DNA of 5,851 nt. Origin: Collinsella aerofaciens (GTDB lineage Bacteria; Actinomycetota; Coriobacteriia; Coriobacteriales; Coriobacteriaceae). The position numbers and the translations under genes were made by a program. Below are positions 1-5,851 of this stretch, one piece after another. The notes under the pieces are model-generated. The model made no database searches, was not told where the DNA came from, and worked only from the letters and a program-made list of their open reading frames with translations. The stretch is taken from NCBI GenBank assembly GCA_021641225.1, contig JAJWXI010000109.1, forward strand, positions 1 through 5,851, written 5' to 3'. Numbering within the stretch: the first letter of the stretch is position 1; each line of letters opens with the position of its first letter.

Positions 1-1
1 C

Positions 2-280
2 AACCCCGCCGTCAAGTTCGAGATCGACGTCGAGAACGGCCAGATGGGTCTGTCCTCCATCTCCAATGACCAGGATCTGGCGCAGGAGACGATCGATGTC
101 GAGACCGAGGGCGAGTCGGGCACCATCGCCTTCAACTACCACTACATCTTTGGTTGCCTGAACGCCCTGTCCAAGGAGAAAGAGATCACGCTGGAGCTCA
201 AGAGCTACTCGCAGGCGGGCATCTTCAAGTCCTACGACAAGATCAACTACCTGTACCTGGTCATGCCGGTTCGCATCTAG
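2..280 (+). CDS. dnaN: DNA polymerase III subunit beta (sliding clamp), 3' end only
   Basis: The frame is open from the left edge and ends in TAG at 278-280, giving the last 92 residues of the beta clamp. The clamp is a ring-shaped dimer that encircles DNA and tethers DNA polymerase III and other replication and repair proteins. This fragment corresponds to the end of domain III: a segment reading TIAFNYHYIFGCLNAL matches the conserved 'F.. Y....L.AL' helix region, and the protein ends YLYLVMPVRI, the typical clamp C-terminus (E. coli ends in MPMRL), which contributes to the pocket that binds clamp-interaction peptides. The start and domains I-II lie outside the window. recF follows after 10 bases, as in many bacteria, so the two are probably cotranscribed. 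Identification rests on the C-terminal signature plus gene order and is firm. Confidence 0.95.
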   Translation, partial: NPAVKFEIDVENGQMGLSSISNDQDLAQETIDVETEGESGTIAFNYHYIFGCLNALSKEKEITLELKSYSQAGIFKSYDKINYLYLVMPVRI

Positions 281-290
281 CGGTCGCTCC

Positions 291-1397
291 ATGGCCATGT
301 TCGCTCGCGATCTTTCCGTCGCACACTACCGCAGCTTCGATAGTTACCGCCTTGTCCTGGACGATGGCGTGACGGTACTCGCGGGGCCCAATGCGGCGGG
401 AAAGACCAATCTCATAGAGGCGCTGCAGCTGCTGACGAGCGGCGCCTCGTTTAGGCACTCGACCGCCGCCGAGCTGGTGCATGACGGCGTGGGCTCATGC
501 CGAGTCCAGCTGAGGCTCGAGGGCGATGGCCGCGTGCTGGACATGGGGCTGAATGTGGAGGATGGCAAACGCTCGTTTAGCCGCAACGGCAAGAAGTGCT
601 CCGCCGCCGGTGTACGCGGCGTGCTGCCAAGCGTGCTGTTTTGTCCGGACCACCTGGACATGGTCAAACGAGGTGCCAGCGTGCGCCGTGCCGCGCTCGA
701 CGACTTTGGCGTGCAACTGAGCGCGCGCTATGCCGATCTGGCAAGTGCCTACGGGCGTTGCGTGACCCAGCGCAATGCCCTTCTCAAGGAGAGCTGGTGC
801 TGCCGCGAGATGCTCGGCGCCTGGAACGAGTCCATCGCCCGCGCTGGATCCGCTTTGCTGGTGCATCGCCTTGCCCTGCTCGATCGCCTGACGAGTCACG
901 TGCGCGATGCCTACGGGCAAGTTGCGTCCGGTGAGGCCGCCCATGTGTCCTATGCGTCTACGCTGGGGGATTTGCCCCAGACCGACGATCGAGAGGAGCT
1001 CAAGGGTTGGGCGTACGAGCATATGCTGGCGGCCCTCGACGACCGTGCCGACGAGGAAATTCGCCGCGGCGTGACACTCGTGGGCCCGCATCGCGACGAG
1101 ATCGAGTTTAGCGTGGCGGGGCGGTCTGCTCGCTCGTTTGCCAGCCAGGGCCAGCAGCGTACGCTGGTGCTGGCGTGGAAAGTGGCTGAGGTGGCGGTTG
1201 CCCGCGATATCCTGGGCACCGCACCGCTGCTGCTTTTGGACGACGTGATGAGCGAGCTCGACGGTGAGCGACGCGGTGCTTTTCTGCAACTGATCGGTGA
1301 TGACATCCAGACGGTCATTACTACTACCAACTTGGGGTACTTTACCGATGACCTGCTCGATCGAGCCAAGGTGGTGAGCATAGGTGAGGCGTGCTAA
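291..1397 (+). CDS. recF: DNA replication and repair protein RecF
   Basis: RecF is an SMC-like ABC ATPase that, with RecO and RecR, helps load RecA onto single-stranded gaps at damaged or stalled replication forks. The 368-residue length fits the family. Visible motifs are Walker A at residues 32-39 (GPNAAGKT, then N-L), the ABC signature at 285-290 (SQGQQR), and Walker B with D-loop at 313-324 (LLLLDDVMSELD, with D317 and D318). The N-terminus (RDLSVAHYRSFDSY) matches the usual first strand. The Walker A has Ala at position 35 where Gly is more common, within family variation. ATG 291 is the first start in frame after dnaN; ATG 297 is an alternative. No clear Shine-Dalgarno lies in the 10-base gap, so translation may be coupled to dnaN. 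Phe codons are mostly TTT (about 8 of 10), unlike gyrB. Confidence 0.96.
   Translation: MAMFARDLSVAHYRSFDSYRLVLDDGVTVLAGPNAAGKTNLIEALQLLTSGASFRHSTAAELVHDGVGSCRVQLRLEGDGRVLDMGLNVEDGKRSFSRNGKKCSAAGVRGVLPSVLFCPDHLDMVKRGASVRRAALDDFGVQLSARYADLASAYGRCVTQRNALLKESWCCREMLGAWNESIARAGSALLVHRLALLDRLTSHVRDAYGQVASGEAAHVSYASTLGDLPQTDDREELKGWAYEHMLAALDDRADEEIRRGVTLVGPHRDEIEFSVAGRSARSFASQGQQRTLVLAWKVAEVAVARDILGTAPLLLLDDVMSELDGERRGAFLQLIGDDIQTVITTTNLGYFTDDLLDRAKVVSIGEAC
1368..1374 (+). promoter_or_regulatory. Ribosome binding site for the DUF721 gene, inside recF
   Basis: AAGGTGG lies nine bases before the GTG at 1384, within the recF coding sequence. It supports this GTG as the start, the only early in-frame choice before a TTG at 1438. 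Confidence 0.6.
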
Positions 1398-1947
1398 TTA
1401 CGAGCGTGAAAACGGCACGGTTGCCTTTGGCGGCTTTTTGGATGCCGAGCGCCAGCGCATTCTGGCCGCGGCGACACCCGAGCGCCGTGCGCAGATGGAG
1501 GTTGCCGAGGAGTCGCGCGCGGTCTATCGCGCGTGGAATGCCGTGTGTTCGGGCACGCGCGAGGGACGCCATGTGACGGGCCTGCGCTATCTGCCCGAGT
1601 CCAATGAGCTGCTGGTATATCTCGATTCGCCCTCATGGACGCAGGAGATGACGCTTTTGCGCGAGATCATCCGCGCACGCATGGAGCGTGCCGGGGCCCA
1701 TGTGGACGGCCTGGTGTTTAAGACGACGGCTCCGGGGCATACGCCTCCTGCTGCCAAGGAGCGCCTGCGCCCGACGATGCCCGAACGCCCGCCGGCCCCG
1801 CACGCCGACCTGAGTGCGTCCGAGCGTGAGGAAATTGAGCGCCAAGTGGCACCCATCGAAGACCAAAAACTGCGCGAGGCCCTCGAGAACGCCATGAGGG
1901 CCAGTGCCGAGTGGGCCAAGGGCGCACAAAGCAAAAAAGAGCCTTAA
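1384..1947 (+). CDS. DUF721 domain protein, probable DciA-type helicase operator
   Basis: This 187-residue protein carries a DUF721 domain at about residues 46-115. The signature is a Trp near the start (W51 in AVYRAWNAVCSG), a central strand ending LLVYLDSPSWTQEM (W85), then a helix and GLVFKT. DUF721 proteins include DciA, which interacts with the replicative helicase DnaB in bacteria lacking DnaC/DnaI loaders; applying that role here is inference from family and position. The tail (116-187) is Pro-rich, then a charged helix-forming stretch (about 143-180). The 5' end overlaps recF by 14 bases (GTG start), which suggests translational coupling, and a TTG at 1438 is a weaker alternative start. 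The gene sits between recF and gyrB, the usual actinobacterial position. It is the last gene before a strong terminator. All three Phe codons are TTT. Confidence 0.85.
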   Translation: MRRANYERENGTVAFGGFLDAERQRILAAATPERRAQMEVAEESRAVYRAWNAVCSGTREGRHVTGLRYLPESNELLVYLDSPSWTQEMTLLREIIRARMERAGAHVDGLVFKTTAPGHTPPAAKERLRPTMPERPPAPHADLSASEREEIERQVAPIEDQKLREALENAMRASAEWAKGAQSKKEP

Positions 1948-1973
1948 ATCGCATCTGGTGGCCTTGTAGAGCC

Positions 1974-2003
1974 AAATACCCTCGTCCCCGAGGGTATTTT
2001 TTT
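1974..2003 (+). terminator. Rho-independent terminator after the DUF721 gene
   Basis: An 11-bp perfect inverted repeat, AAATACCCTCG (1974-1984) and its complement (1989-1999), encloses the 4-base loop TCCC. The descending arm merges into seven consecutive T residues (1997-2003). It lies 26 bases after the DUF721 stop codon and is a textbook intrinsic terminator. It should end the dnaN-recF-DUF721 transcript and so separates it from gyrB. The A-rich left arm would also pair with the U tract, but no gene lies on the minus strand here that would need a bidirectional terminator. Confidence 0.92.
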
Positions 2004-2029
2004 ACGATAAACTAGTAAGGCTGTACACA
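2001..2029 (+). promoter_or_regulatory. Weak candidate promoter for gyrB
   Basis: Because the terminator should stop upstream transcription, gyrB needs its own promoter between about 1985 and 2040. The best pair I can find is TTTACG (2001-2006, 4 of 6 to the -35 consensus) and TACACA (2024-2029, about 3 of 6 to the -10) with a 17-base spacer, which would place the start near 2036. A TAAACT at 2008-2013 is another possible -10 but lacks a matching -35. The need for a promoter is solid; these exact boxes are a guess. Confidence 0.25.
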
Positions 2030-2041
2030 TTTTCTTAACTG

Positions 2042-2048
2042 AAGGAGG
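2042..2048 (+). promoter_or_regulatory. Strong ribosome binding site for gyrB
   Basis: AAGGAGG is a near-perfect Shine-Dalgarno, four bases before the GTG at 2053. It decides the gyrB start; the overlapping GTG at 2051 is in another frame. The spacing is slightly short and is repeated at gyrA. Confidence 0.85.
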
Positions 2049-2052
2049 ACGT

Positions 2053-4083
2053 GTGGCAAACGAAAACGATTACGATGGCGGCGAGATTAAGATCCTCGAA
2101 GGTCTCGAGGCCGTTCGTAAGCGCCCGGGCATGTACATTGGCTCGACGAGCGCCAGCGGTCTGCATCACCTGGTGTGGGAGATCGTTGATAACTCCGTCG
2201 ACGAGGCCATGGCCGGTTTCTGCACCGAGATTCAGGTGACGGTCCACGCCGACAACTCCATCACGGTCGTCGACAACGGGCGCGGCATCCCCGTCGACGA
2301 GCATCCTATCAAAAAGATCCCGACGCTCGAAGTCGTTATGACGATTCTGCACGCCGGTGGTAAGTTCGATAACTCGGCCTACAAGGTCTCGGGCGGCTTG
2401 CACGGCGTGGGTATCTCCGTCGTCAACGCGCTGTCCAAGCGTGTGGTCGTTCAGGTGTGCCGCGACGGCAACGTCTACGAGATGGAGTTCTCGCGCGGCA
2501 AGACTGTCAAGAAGATGGAGGTCGTGGGCACTTCGGAGACGACGGGTACCACCGTCTCTTTCTGGCCCGACGACGAGATCTTCGAGACCTGCATCTACGA
2601 TTTCGATACGCTGCACAACCGTCTGCAGGAGACGGCGTTCCTCAATAAGAACCTCAAGATCGTGCTGACCGACGAGCGCGAGGCTACTCCCCGCGTGGAG
2701 GAGTTTTGCTACGAGGGCGGCATCATCGACTTCGTCAAGTTCCTCAACGACGGCAAGGACGTCCCCGAGGCCTTTAAGGAGCCCATCTACATCGAGGGCA
2801 AATCGGATCCGGACGCGCCTGTGACCAAGATGGGCGAGGTCGAGGTATCCCTGCAGTGGAATAGCGGCTACGGCGAGAACGTCATGTCGTTTGCCAACGA
2901 CATCTACACCCCCGAGGGCGGTATGCACCTCGAGGGTTTCCGCACCGCGCTCACCCGCGTGATCAACGATTACGCGCGCAAGCAGAATCTGCTCAAGGAG
3001 AAGGATGCCAACCTGACCGGCGACGACGTGCGCGAGGGTCTTTCGGCCGTTATCTCGGTCAAGCTGCCCGATCCTCAGTTTGAGGGCCAGACCAAGGCCA
3101 AGCTCGGCAGCTCCTACATGCGCGCGCTGACGCTCAAGATCGTGACCGACGGCCTGGCCGATTATCTGGAGGAGCACCCCAAGCCCGCCCGCGAGATCGT
3201 CAAGAAGGCCCAGCAGGCCTGCAAGGCCCGCAACGCCGCCCGCAAGGCGCGCGAGGCGACCCGCCGCAAGAGCCTGCTCGAGACGGCGTCGCTGCCCGGC
3301 AAGCTCGCCGACTGCTCGGTGCGCGATGCCGAGCTGACCGAGCTCTTTATCGTAGAGGGCGACTCGGCAGGCGGTTCGGCCAAGGACGGCCGTCGCCGAG
3401 ACATCCAGGCGATTCTGCCCCTGCGCGGCAAGATTTTGAACGTCGAGCGCGTGGGCGACCATCGCGCGTTCTCGAGCGACACCATCCAGTCGCTGATCAC
3501 CGCGATCGGCTGCGGCGTCACGACGAGTGCCGGTGACGGCGGCGACTTCGACATCGCCAAGGCGCGCTACCACAAGATCATCATCATGACCGATGCAGAC
3601 GTCGACGGCGCGCATATCCGCATCCTGTTGCTGACGTTCTTCTACAAGTACATGCGTCCGCTGATCGATGCCGGCTATGTCTACGTTGCCTGCCCGCCCA
3701 TCTTTGGCATCAAGGTGCGCAACAAGATTCACTACGTGTATCCCAACGGCCGCCAGCCCGAAGACGAGATTCTGCGTGACACCATCCAGAGCCTGGGCCT
3801 GAACCCCGACGACAACGACGAGGACGGCAAGGCCAAGGACGGCAAGATCACCAAGAAGCGCAAGGGCTATACCGTCCAGCGCTACAAGGGCCTGGGCGAG
3901 ATGGACCCCAAGCAGCTTGCCTCGACGACGATGGACCCCAAGACCCGCATCCTGCAGCGCGTGTCGATCGAGGACGCCGTGGTGGCGGACCGCGCCGTGC
4001 GCGAGCTGATGGGCTCCGAGGTCGGCTATCGCCGCGAATATATTGAAAAACACGCGCATGACGCACGCTTCTTGGACGCCTAA
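2053..4083 (+). CDS. gyrB: DNA gyrase subunit B
   Basis: GyrB is the ATPase subunit of gyrase (A2B2), which introduces negative supercoils. The 676-residue protein is complete. Its GHKL ATPase domain shows E43 (catalytic base), N47, D74 in DNGRGIP, the ATP lid motif GGLHGVG (114-120), R137 (E. coli R136, coumarin contact) and the QTK loop with K348. The TOPRIM domain follows with EGDSAGG (catalytic E435) and DADVD (metal-binding D514, D516, D518), then PLRGKILNVE. The C-terminal core includes QRYKGLGEMDP (609-619) and ends ARFLDA. Length is nearer the short Gram-positive type than the 804-residue E. coli form. A charged stretch at about 584-604 (Asp/Glu-rich, then Lys-rich) before the RYKGLGEM motif looks like a lineage insertion. 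Phe codons are mainly TTC (about 15 of 21), consistent with higher expression than recF. ParE is the alternative, but the adjacent recF and gyrA strongly favour GyrB. Confidence 0.97.
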   Translation: MANENDYDGGEIKILEGLEAVRKRPGMYIGSTSASGLHHLVWEIVDNSVDEAMAGFCTEIQVTVHADNSITVVDNGRGIPVDEHPIKKIPTLEVVMTILHAGGKFDNSAYKVSGGLHGVGISVVNALSKRVVVQVCRDGNVYEMEFSRGKTVKKMEVVGTSETTGTTVSFWPDDEIFETCIYDFDTLHNRLQETAFLNKNLKIVLTDEREATPRVEEFCYEGGIIDFVKFLNDGKDVPEAFKEPIYIEGKSDPDAPVTKMGEVEVSLQWNSGYGENVMSFANDIYTPEGGMHLEGFRTALTRVINDYARKQNLLKEKDANLTGDDVREGLSAVISVKLPDPQFEGQTKAKLGSSYMRALTLKIVTDGLADYLEEHPKPAREIVKKAQQACKARNAARKAREATRRKSLLETASLPGKLADCSVRDAELTELFIVEGDSAGGSAKDGRRRDIQAILPLRGKILNVERVGDHRAFSSDTIQSLITAIGCGVTTSAGDGGDFDIAKARYHKIIIMTDADVDGAHIRILLLTFFYKYMRPLIDAGYVYVACPPIFGIKVRNKIHYVYPNGRQPEDEILRDTIQSLGLNPDDNDEDGKAKDGKITKKRKGYTVQRYKGLGEMDPKQLASTTMDPKTRILQRVSIEDAVVADRAVRELMGSEVGYRREYIEKHAHDARFLDA

Positions 4084-4089
4084 TCCCCG

Positions 4090-4190
4090 CGGCTTTCCCA
4101 GCCACCGCACCTTCGCCCTCAATCGTCGGTCGCGTACCCAAGTACGCTTCCCTCCTCTTTCGGGCGAATCTGCGGCACCTGGAAAAGCCG
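4090..4190. repeat. Long imperfect palindrome with nested hairpin between gyrB and gyrA
   Basis: Two 29-base arms, 4090-4118 and 4162-4190, are inverted copies matching at 23 of 29 positions: 7 outer pairs, then blocks of 4, 5 and 7, separated by small internal mismatches. At the centre, on almost the same axis, a perfect 6-bp stem GCGTAC (4132-4137) and GTACGC (4142-4147) encloses CCAA. The internal loops between outer and inner stems are 13 and 14 bases. The element begins 6 bases after the gyrB stop and ends 48 bases before gyrA. No T tract follows, so it is not a simple terminator. Possible readings are an interspersed palindromic repeat of the REP/MITE class, a processing or stability hairpin in a gyrB-gyrA transcript, or a cruciform-forming site. 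I see only this one copy in the window. Confidence 0.8.
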
Positions 4191-4228
4191 TCTCCGTGGT
4201 AGGGAACTAATGGACCACGCAAACCATG

Positions 4229-4234
4229 AGGAGG
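4229..4234 (+). promoter_or_regulatory. Strong ribosome binding site for gyrA
   Basis: AGGAGG, followed by T, lies four bases before the GTG at 4239. It fixes the gyrA start upstream of the acidic N-terminal extension. ATGs at 4269 and 4293 have no comparable site. No convincing promoter is visible in 4191-4238, so gyrA is probably read through from gyrB. Confidence 0.85.
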
Positions 4235-4238
4235 TAAC

Positions 4239-5851
4239 GTGGCAGACGATATCAACAATAACGAGGGTATGGACGAGGCCGGCGACGCCGGCATGCCCGA
4301 CGATCTGAAGCGCCTGCTCGCCCGCGCTGAGCAGGGCGAGGACGGCGACCCCGATGCCTACAACCCCGATGCCGACGAGGACGAGGAAGAGGATGACGAC
4401 GGCGAGCTCGAGGAGAGCTTTGGCGAAGTCGACCGTGGCGCCTCCGCAGGCGAGGACATCAACGGCGGCCAGCTCCAGATTTCGGAGTTCGGCCGCGAGA
4501 TGAAGCAGTCGTTCATCGAGTACTCGATGTCGGTCATCACCGCCCGTGCCCTGCCGGACGTACGCGATGGCTTAAAGCCGGTGCACCGCCGCATCCTGTA
4601 CGCCATGAACGAGAGCGGCATCTACCCCAACCGCCCGCACAAGAAGTCGGCCTGGACGGTCGGCGAAGTTATCGGTAAGTACCACCCGCACGGTGACTCC
4701 GCGGTCTATGAGGCCATGGTCCGCCTGGCTCAGTGGTTCTCCATGCGCACGCCGCTCATCGACGGCCACGGCAACTTCGGCAACATCGACGGCGACGGCG
4801 CGGCGGCCATGCGTTATACCGAGAGCCGCCTGGCAAAGCCCGCCATGGAGCTCTTGCGCGACCTGCAGAAGGATACCGTTGACTGGCAGCCCAACTACGA
4901 CGAGTCGCTCGCCGAGCCCCAGGCGCTGCCCGCGCGCTTCCCCAACCTGCTGGTCAACGGCAGCCAGGGCATCGCCGTCGGCATGGCAACCAACATCGCC
5001 CCCCACAACCTCACCGAGGCGATCGAGGCCACCTGCTACCTGATCGACAACCCCGACGCCACCGTTGACGAGCTCATGCAGATCATGCCCGGTCCGGACT
5101 TCCCCACCGGCGCCATCATCATGGGCAGCGCCGGCATTAAGCAGAGTTACGAGACCGGCCGCGGCTCCATTACCGTGCGCGCCAAGGCCCATGTGGAGTC
5201 CACCAAGACCGGCCGCAGCCGCCTGGTCTTTACCGAGATCCCCTACATGGTCAACAAGGGCACCCTGCAGGAGAAGATCGCCCAGCTCGTCAACGACAAG
5301 CGCATCGAGGGCATCTCGGACATGCGCGACGAGTCCAACCAGAAGGGCATCCGCCTGGTCATCGAGCTCAAGAAGGGCGTCATTCCGCAGGTCGTGCTCA
5401 ACAACCTGTACAAGTACACCTCGCTGCAGACGACCTTTGGCGCTAACAACCTGGCGCTCGTCAACGGCGTGCCCAAATGCCTGAGCCTGCGCGAGATGCT
5501 GCAGCACTACATCGACCACCAAGTCGACGTCGTCACCCGCCGCACCCGCTTCGACCTTAAGAAGGCCCAGGCCCGCGCACACATTCTCGAGGGCTACCTG
5601 ATGGCCCTCGACCATATCGACGAGGTCATCAGCATCATCCGCTCCTCGCAGACCGACTCCGAGGCGAGCAGCCGCCTGATTGAGCGCTTTGGCTTTACAC
5701 CCGAGCAGACCACGGCCATCCTCGAGATGAAGCTGCGCCGCCTGACCGGCCTGGAGCGCGACAAGATTCAGGAAGAGCTGGACGGCCTGCGCCGCGCCAT
5801 CGCCTACTACGAGGACCTGCTGGCGCACGAGGAGAAGATCCTGGGCGTCAT
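4239..5851 (+). CDS. gyrA: DNA gyrase subunit A, 5' part (open at right edge)
   Basis: GyrA carries the DNA breakage-reunion activity of gyrase. The frame is open from GTG 4239 to the edge: 537 complete codons plus two bases. Core motifs are IEYSMSVITARALPDVRDGLKPVHRRILYAM (start of the winged-helix region, about residue 93), YHPHGDSAVYEAM (148-160), and the active-site Tyr Y193 in AAAMRYTE, equal to E. coli Y122. The offset to E. coli is a constant 71 residues at three landmarks. The tower region follows, then the start of the coiled coil (about 435-537). The C-terminal beta-pinwheel and GyrA-box lie outside. Residues 1-73 form an acidic extension with about 30 Asp/Glu and 4 Lys/Arg, 19 of the acids in residues 34-65. 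The quinolone-pocket residues are Ser154 and Glu158 (E. coli 83 and 87). ParC is the alternative; proximity to gyrB argues for GyrA. Confidence 0.95.
   Translation, partial: MADDINNNEGMDEAGDAGMPDDLKRLLARAEQGEDGDPDAYNPDADEDEEEDDDGELEESFGEVDRGASAGEDINGGQLQISEFGREMKQSFIEYSMSVITARALPDVRDGLKPVHRRILYAMNESGIYPNRPHKKSAWTVGEVIGKYHPHGDSAVYEAMVRLAQWFSMRTPLIDGHGNFGNIDGDGAAAMRYTESRLAKPAMELLRDLQKDTVDWQPNYDESLAEPQALPARFPNLLVNGSQGIAVGMATNIAPHNLTEAIEATCYLIDNPDATVDELMQIMPGPDFPTGAIIMGSAGIKQSYETGRGSITVRAKAHVESTKTGRSRLVFTEIPYMVNKGTLQEKIAQLVNDKRIEGISDMRDESNQKGIRLVIELKKGVIPQVVLNNLYKYTSLQTTFGANNLALVNGVPKCLSLREMLQHYIDHQVDVVTRRTRFDLKKAQARAHILEGYLMALDHIDEVISIIRSSQTDSEASSRLIERFGFTPEQTTAILEMKLRRLTGLERDKIQEELDGLRRAIAYYEDLLAHEEKILGV

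Noticed and set aside
495..1289. 264-codon open frame on the minus strand opposite recF
   Set aside because: It is in codon register with recF, and recF carries Walker A, signature and Walker B motifs, so the reverse frame is a shadow.
1948..2052. Possible replication origin (DnaA boxes) in the AT-richer gap before gyrB
   Set aside because: I found no TTATCCACA-like box on either strand, and the gap is explained by a terminator and the gyrB leader.
2035..4122. 695-codon open frame on the minus strand opposite gyrB
   Set aside because: Its codons align exactly with gyrB codons in reverse, so it stays open simply because gyrB uses no TTA, CTA or TCA codons, as expected with GC-biased third positions. 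The product is low-complexity Leu/Val/Asp/Gly-rich and has no recognisable domain, while gyrB has every catalytic motif.
4090..4190. Palindrome as a Rho-independent terminator for gyrB
   Set aside because: The arms are long and interrupted, and the sequence after the right arm is not T-rich, unlike the clear terminator at 1974-2003.
4195..4219. Second small inverted repeat before gyrA (CGTGGT and ACCACG)
   Set aside because: Only six pairs with a 13-base loop, within chance expectation in a GC-rich leader, and no recognised regulatory motif.
3848..4294. 148-codon minus-strand frame crossing the gyrB-gyrA palindrome
   Set aside because: It spans the end of gyrB, the palindrome and the start of gyrA with no recognisable domain. 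Translating the palindrome may give similar hypothetical proteins wherever a copy occurs, but nothing supports it as a gene.
4572..5828. 418-codon open frame on the minus strand opposite gyrA
   Set aside because: It has the same codon-register antisense origin as the frame opposite gyrB, with a low-complexity translation and no motif. gyrA on the + strand is certain.

Overview
The window reads as a chromosomal replication/topology locus on the + strand: 3' end of dnaN, recF, a DUF721 (DciA-type) gene, gyrB, and the 5' two-thirds or so of gyrA. The order dnaN-recF-DUF721-gyrB-gyrA is the layout found near the replication origin in Actinomycetota. Moderately high GC, abundant GTG starts, and a GyrB C-terminus ending in an actinobacterial-style '..ARFLDA' suggest the class Coriobacteriia, with a Collinsella-like gut organism as my best guess. 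That placement is inference from recognition, not from a search.

Layout: bases 2-280 are the last 92 codons of the beta sliding clamp. recF follows after 10 bases (291-1397). The DUF721 gene starts inside the end of recF (14-base overlap) and ends at 1947. A strong intrinsic terminator (1974-2003) closes the dnaN-recF-DUF721 unit. The gyrB leader follows at once, with a strong ribosome binding site and a GTG start at 2053. gyrB ends at 4083. A 155-base spacer then holds a long imperfect palindrome (4090-4190) before a second strong ribosome binding site and the gyrA GTG start at 4239. gyrA runs off the right edge after 537 complete codons. All genes point the same way; I see no RNA gene, mobile element gene or CRISPR array.

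Functionally, the clamp holds the replicative polymerase on DNA, RecF acts on gapped DNA at stalled forks, DUF721/DciA proteins are linked to loading of the replicative helicase, and GyrB plus GyrA form the gyrase that removes positive supercoils ahead of the fork.

No wholly new system is visible. The parts most worth a second look are the palindrome between gyrB and gyrA, a 71-residue strongly acidic N-terminal extension on GyrA, and a charged insertion near the GyrB C-terminus.
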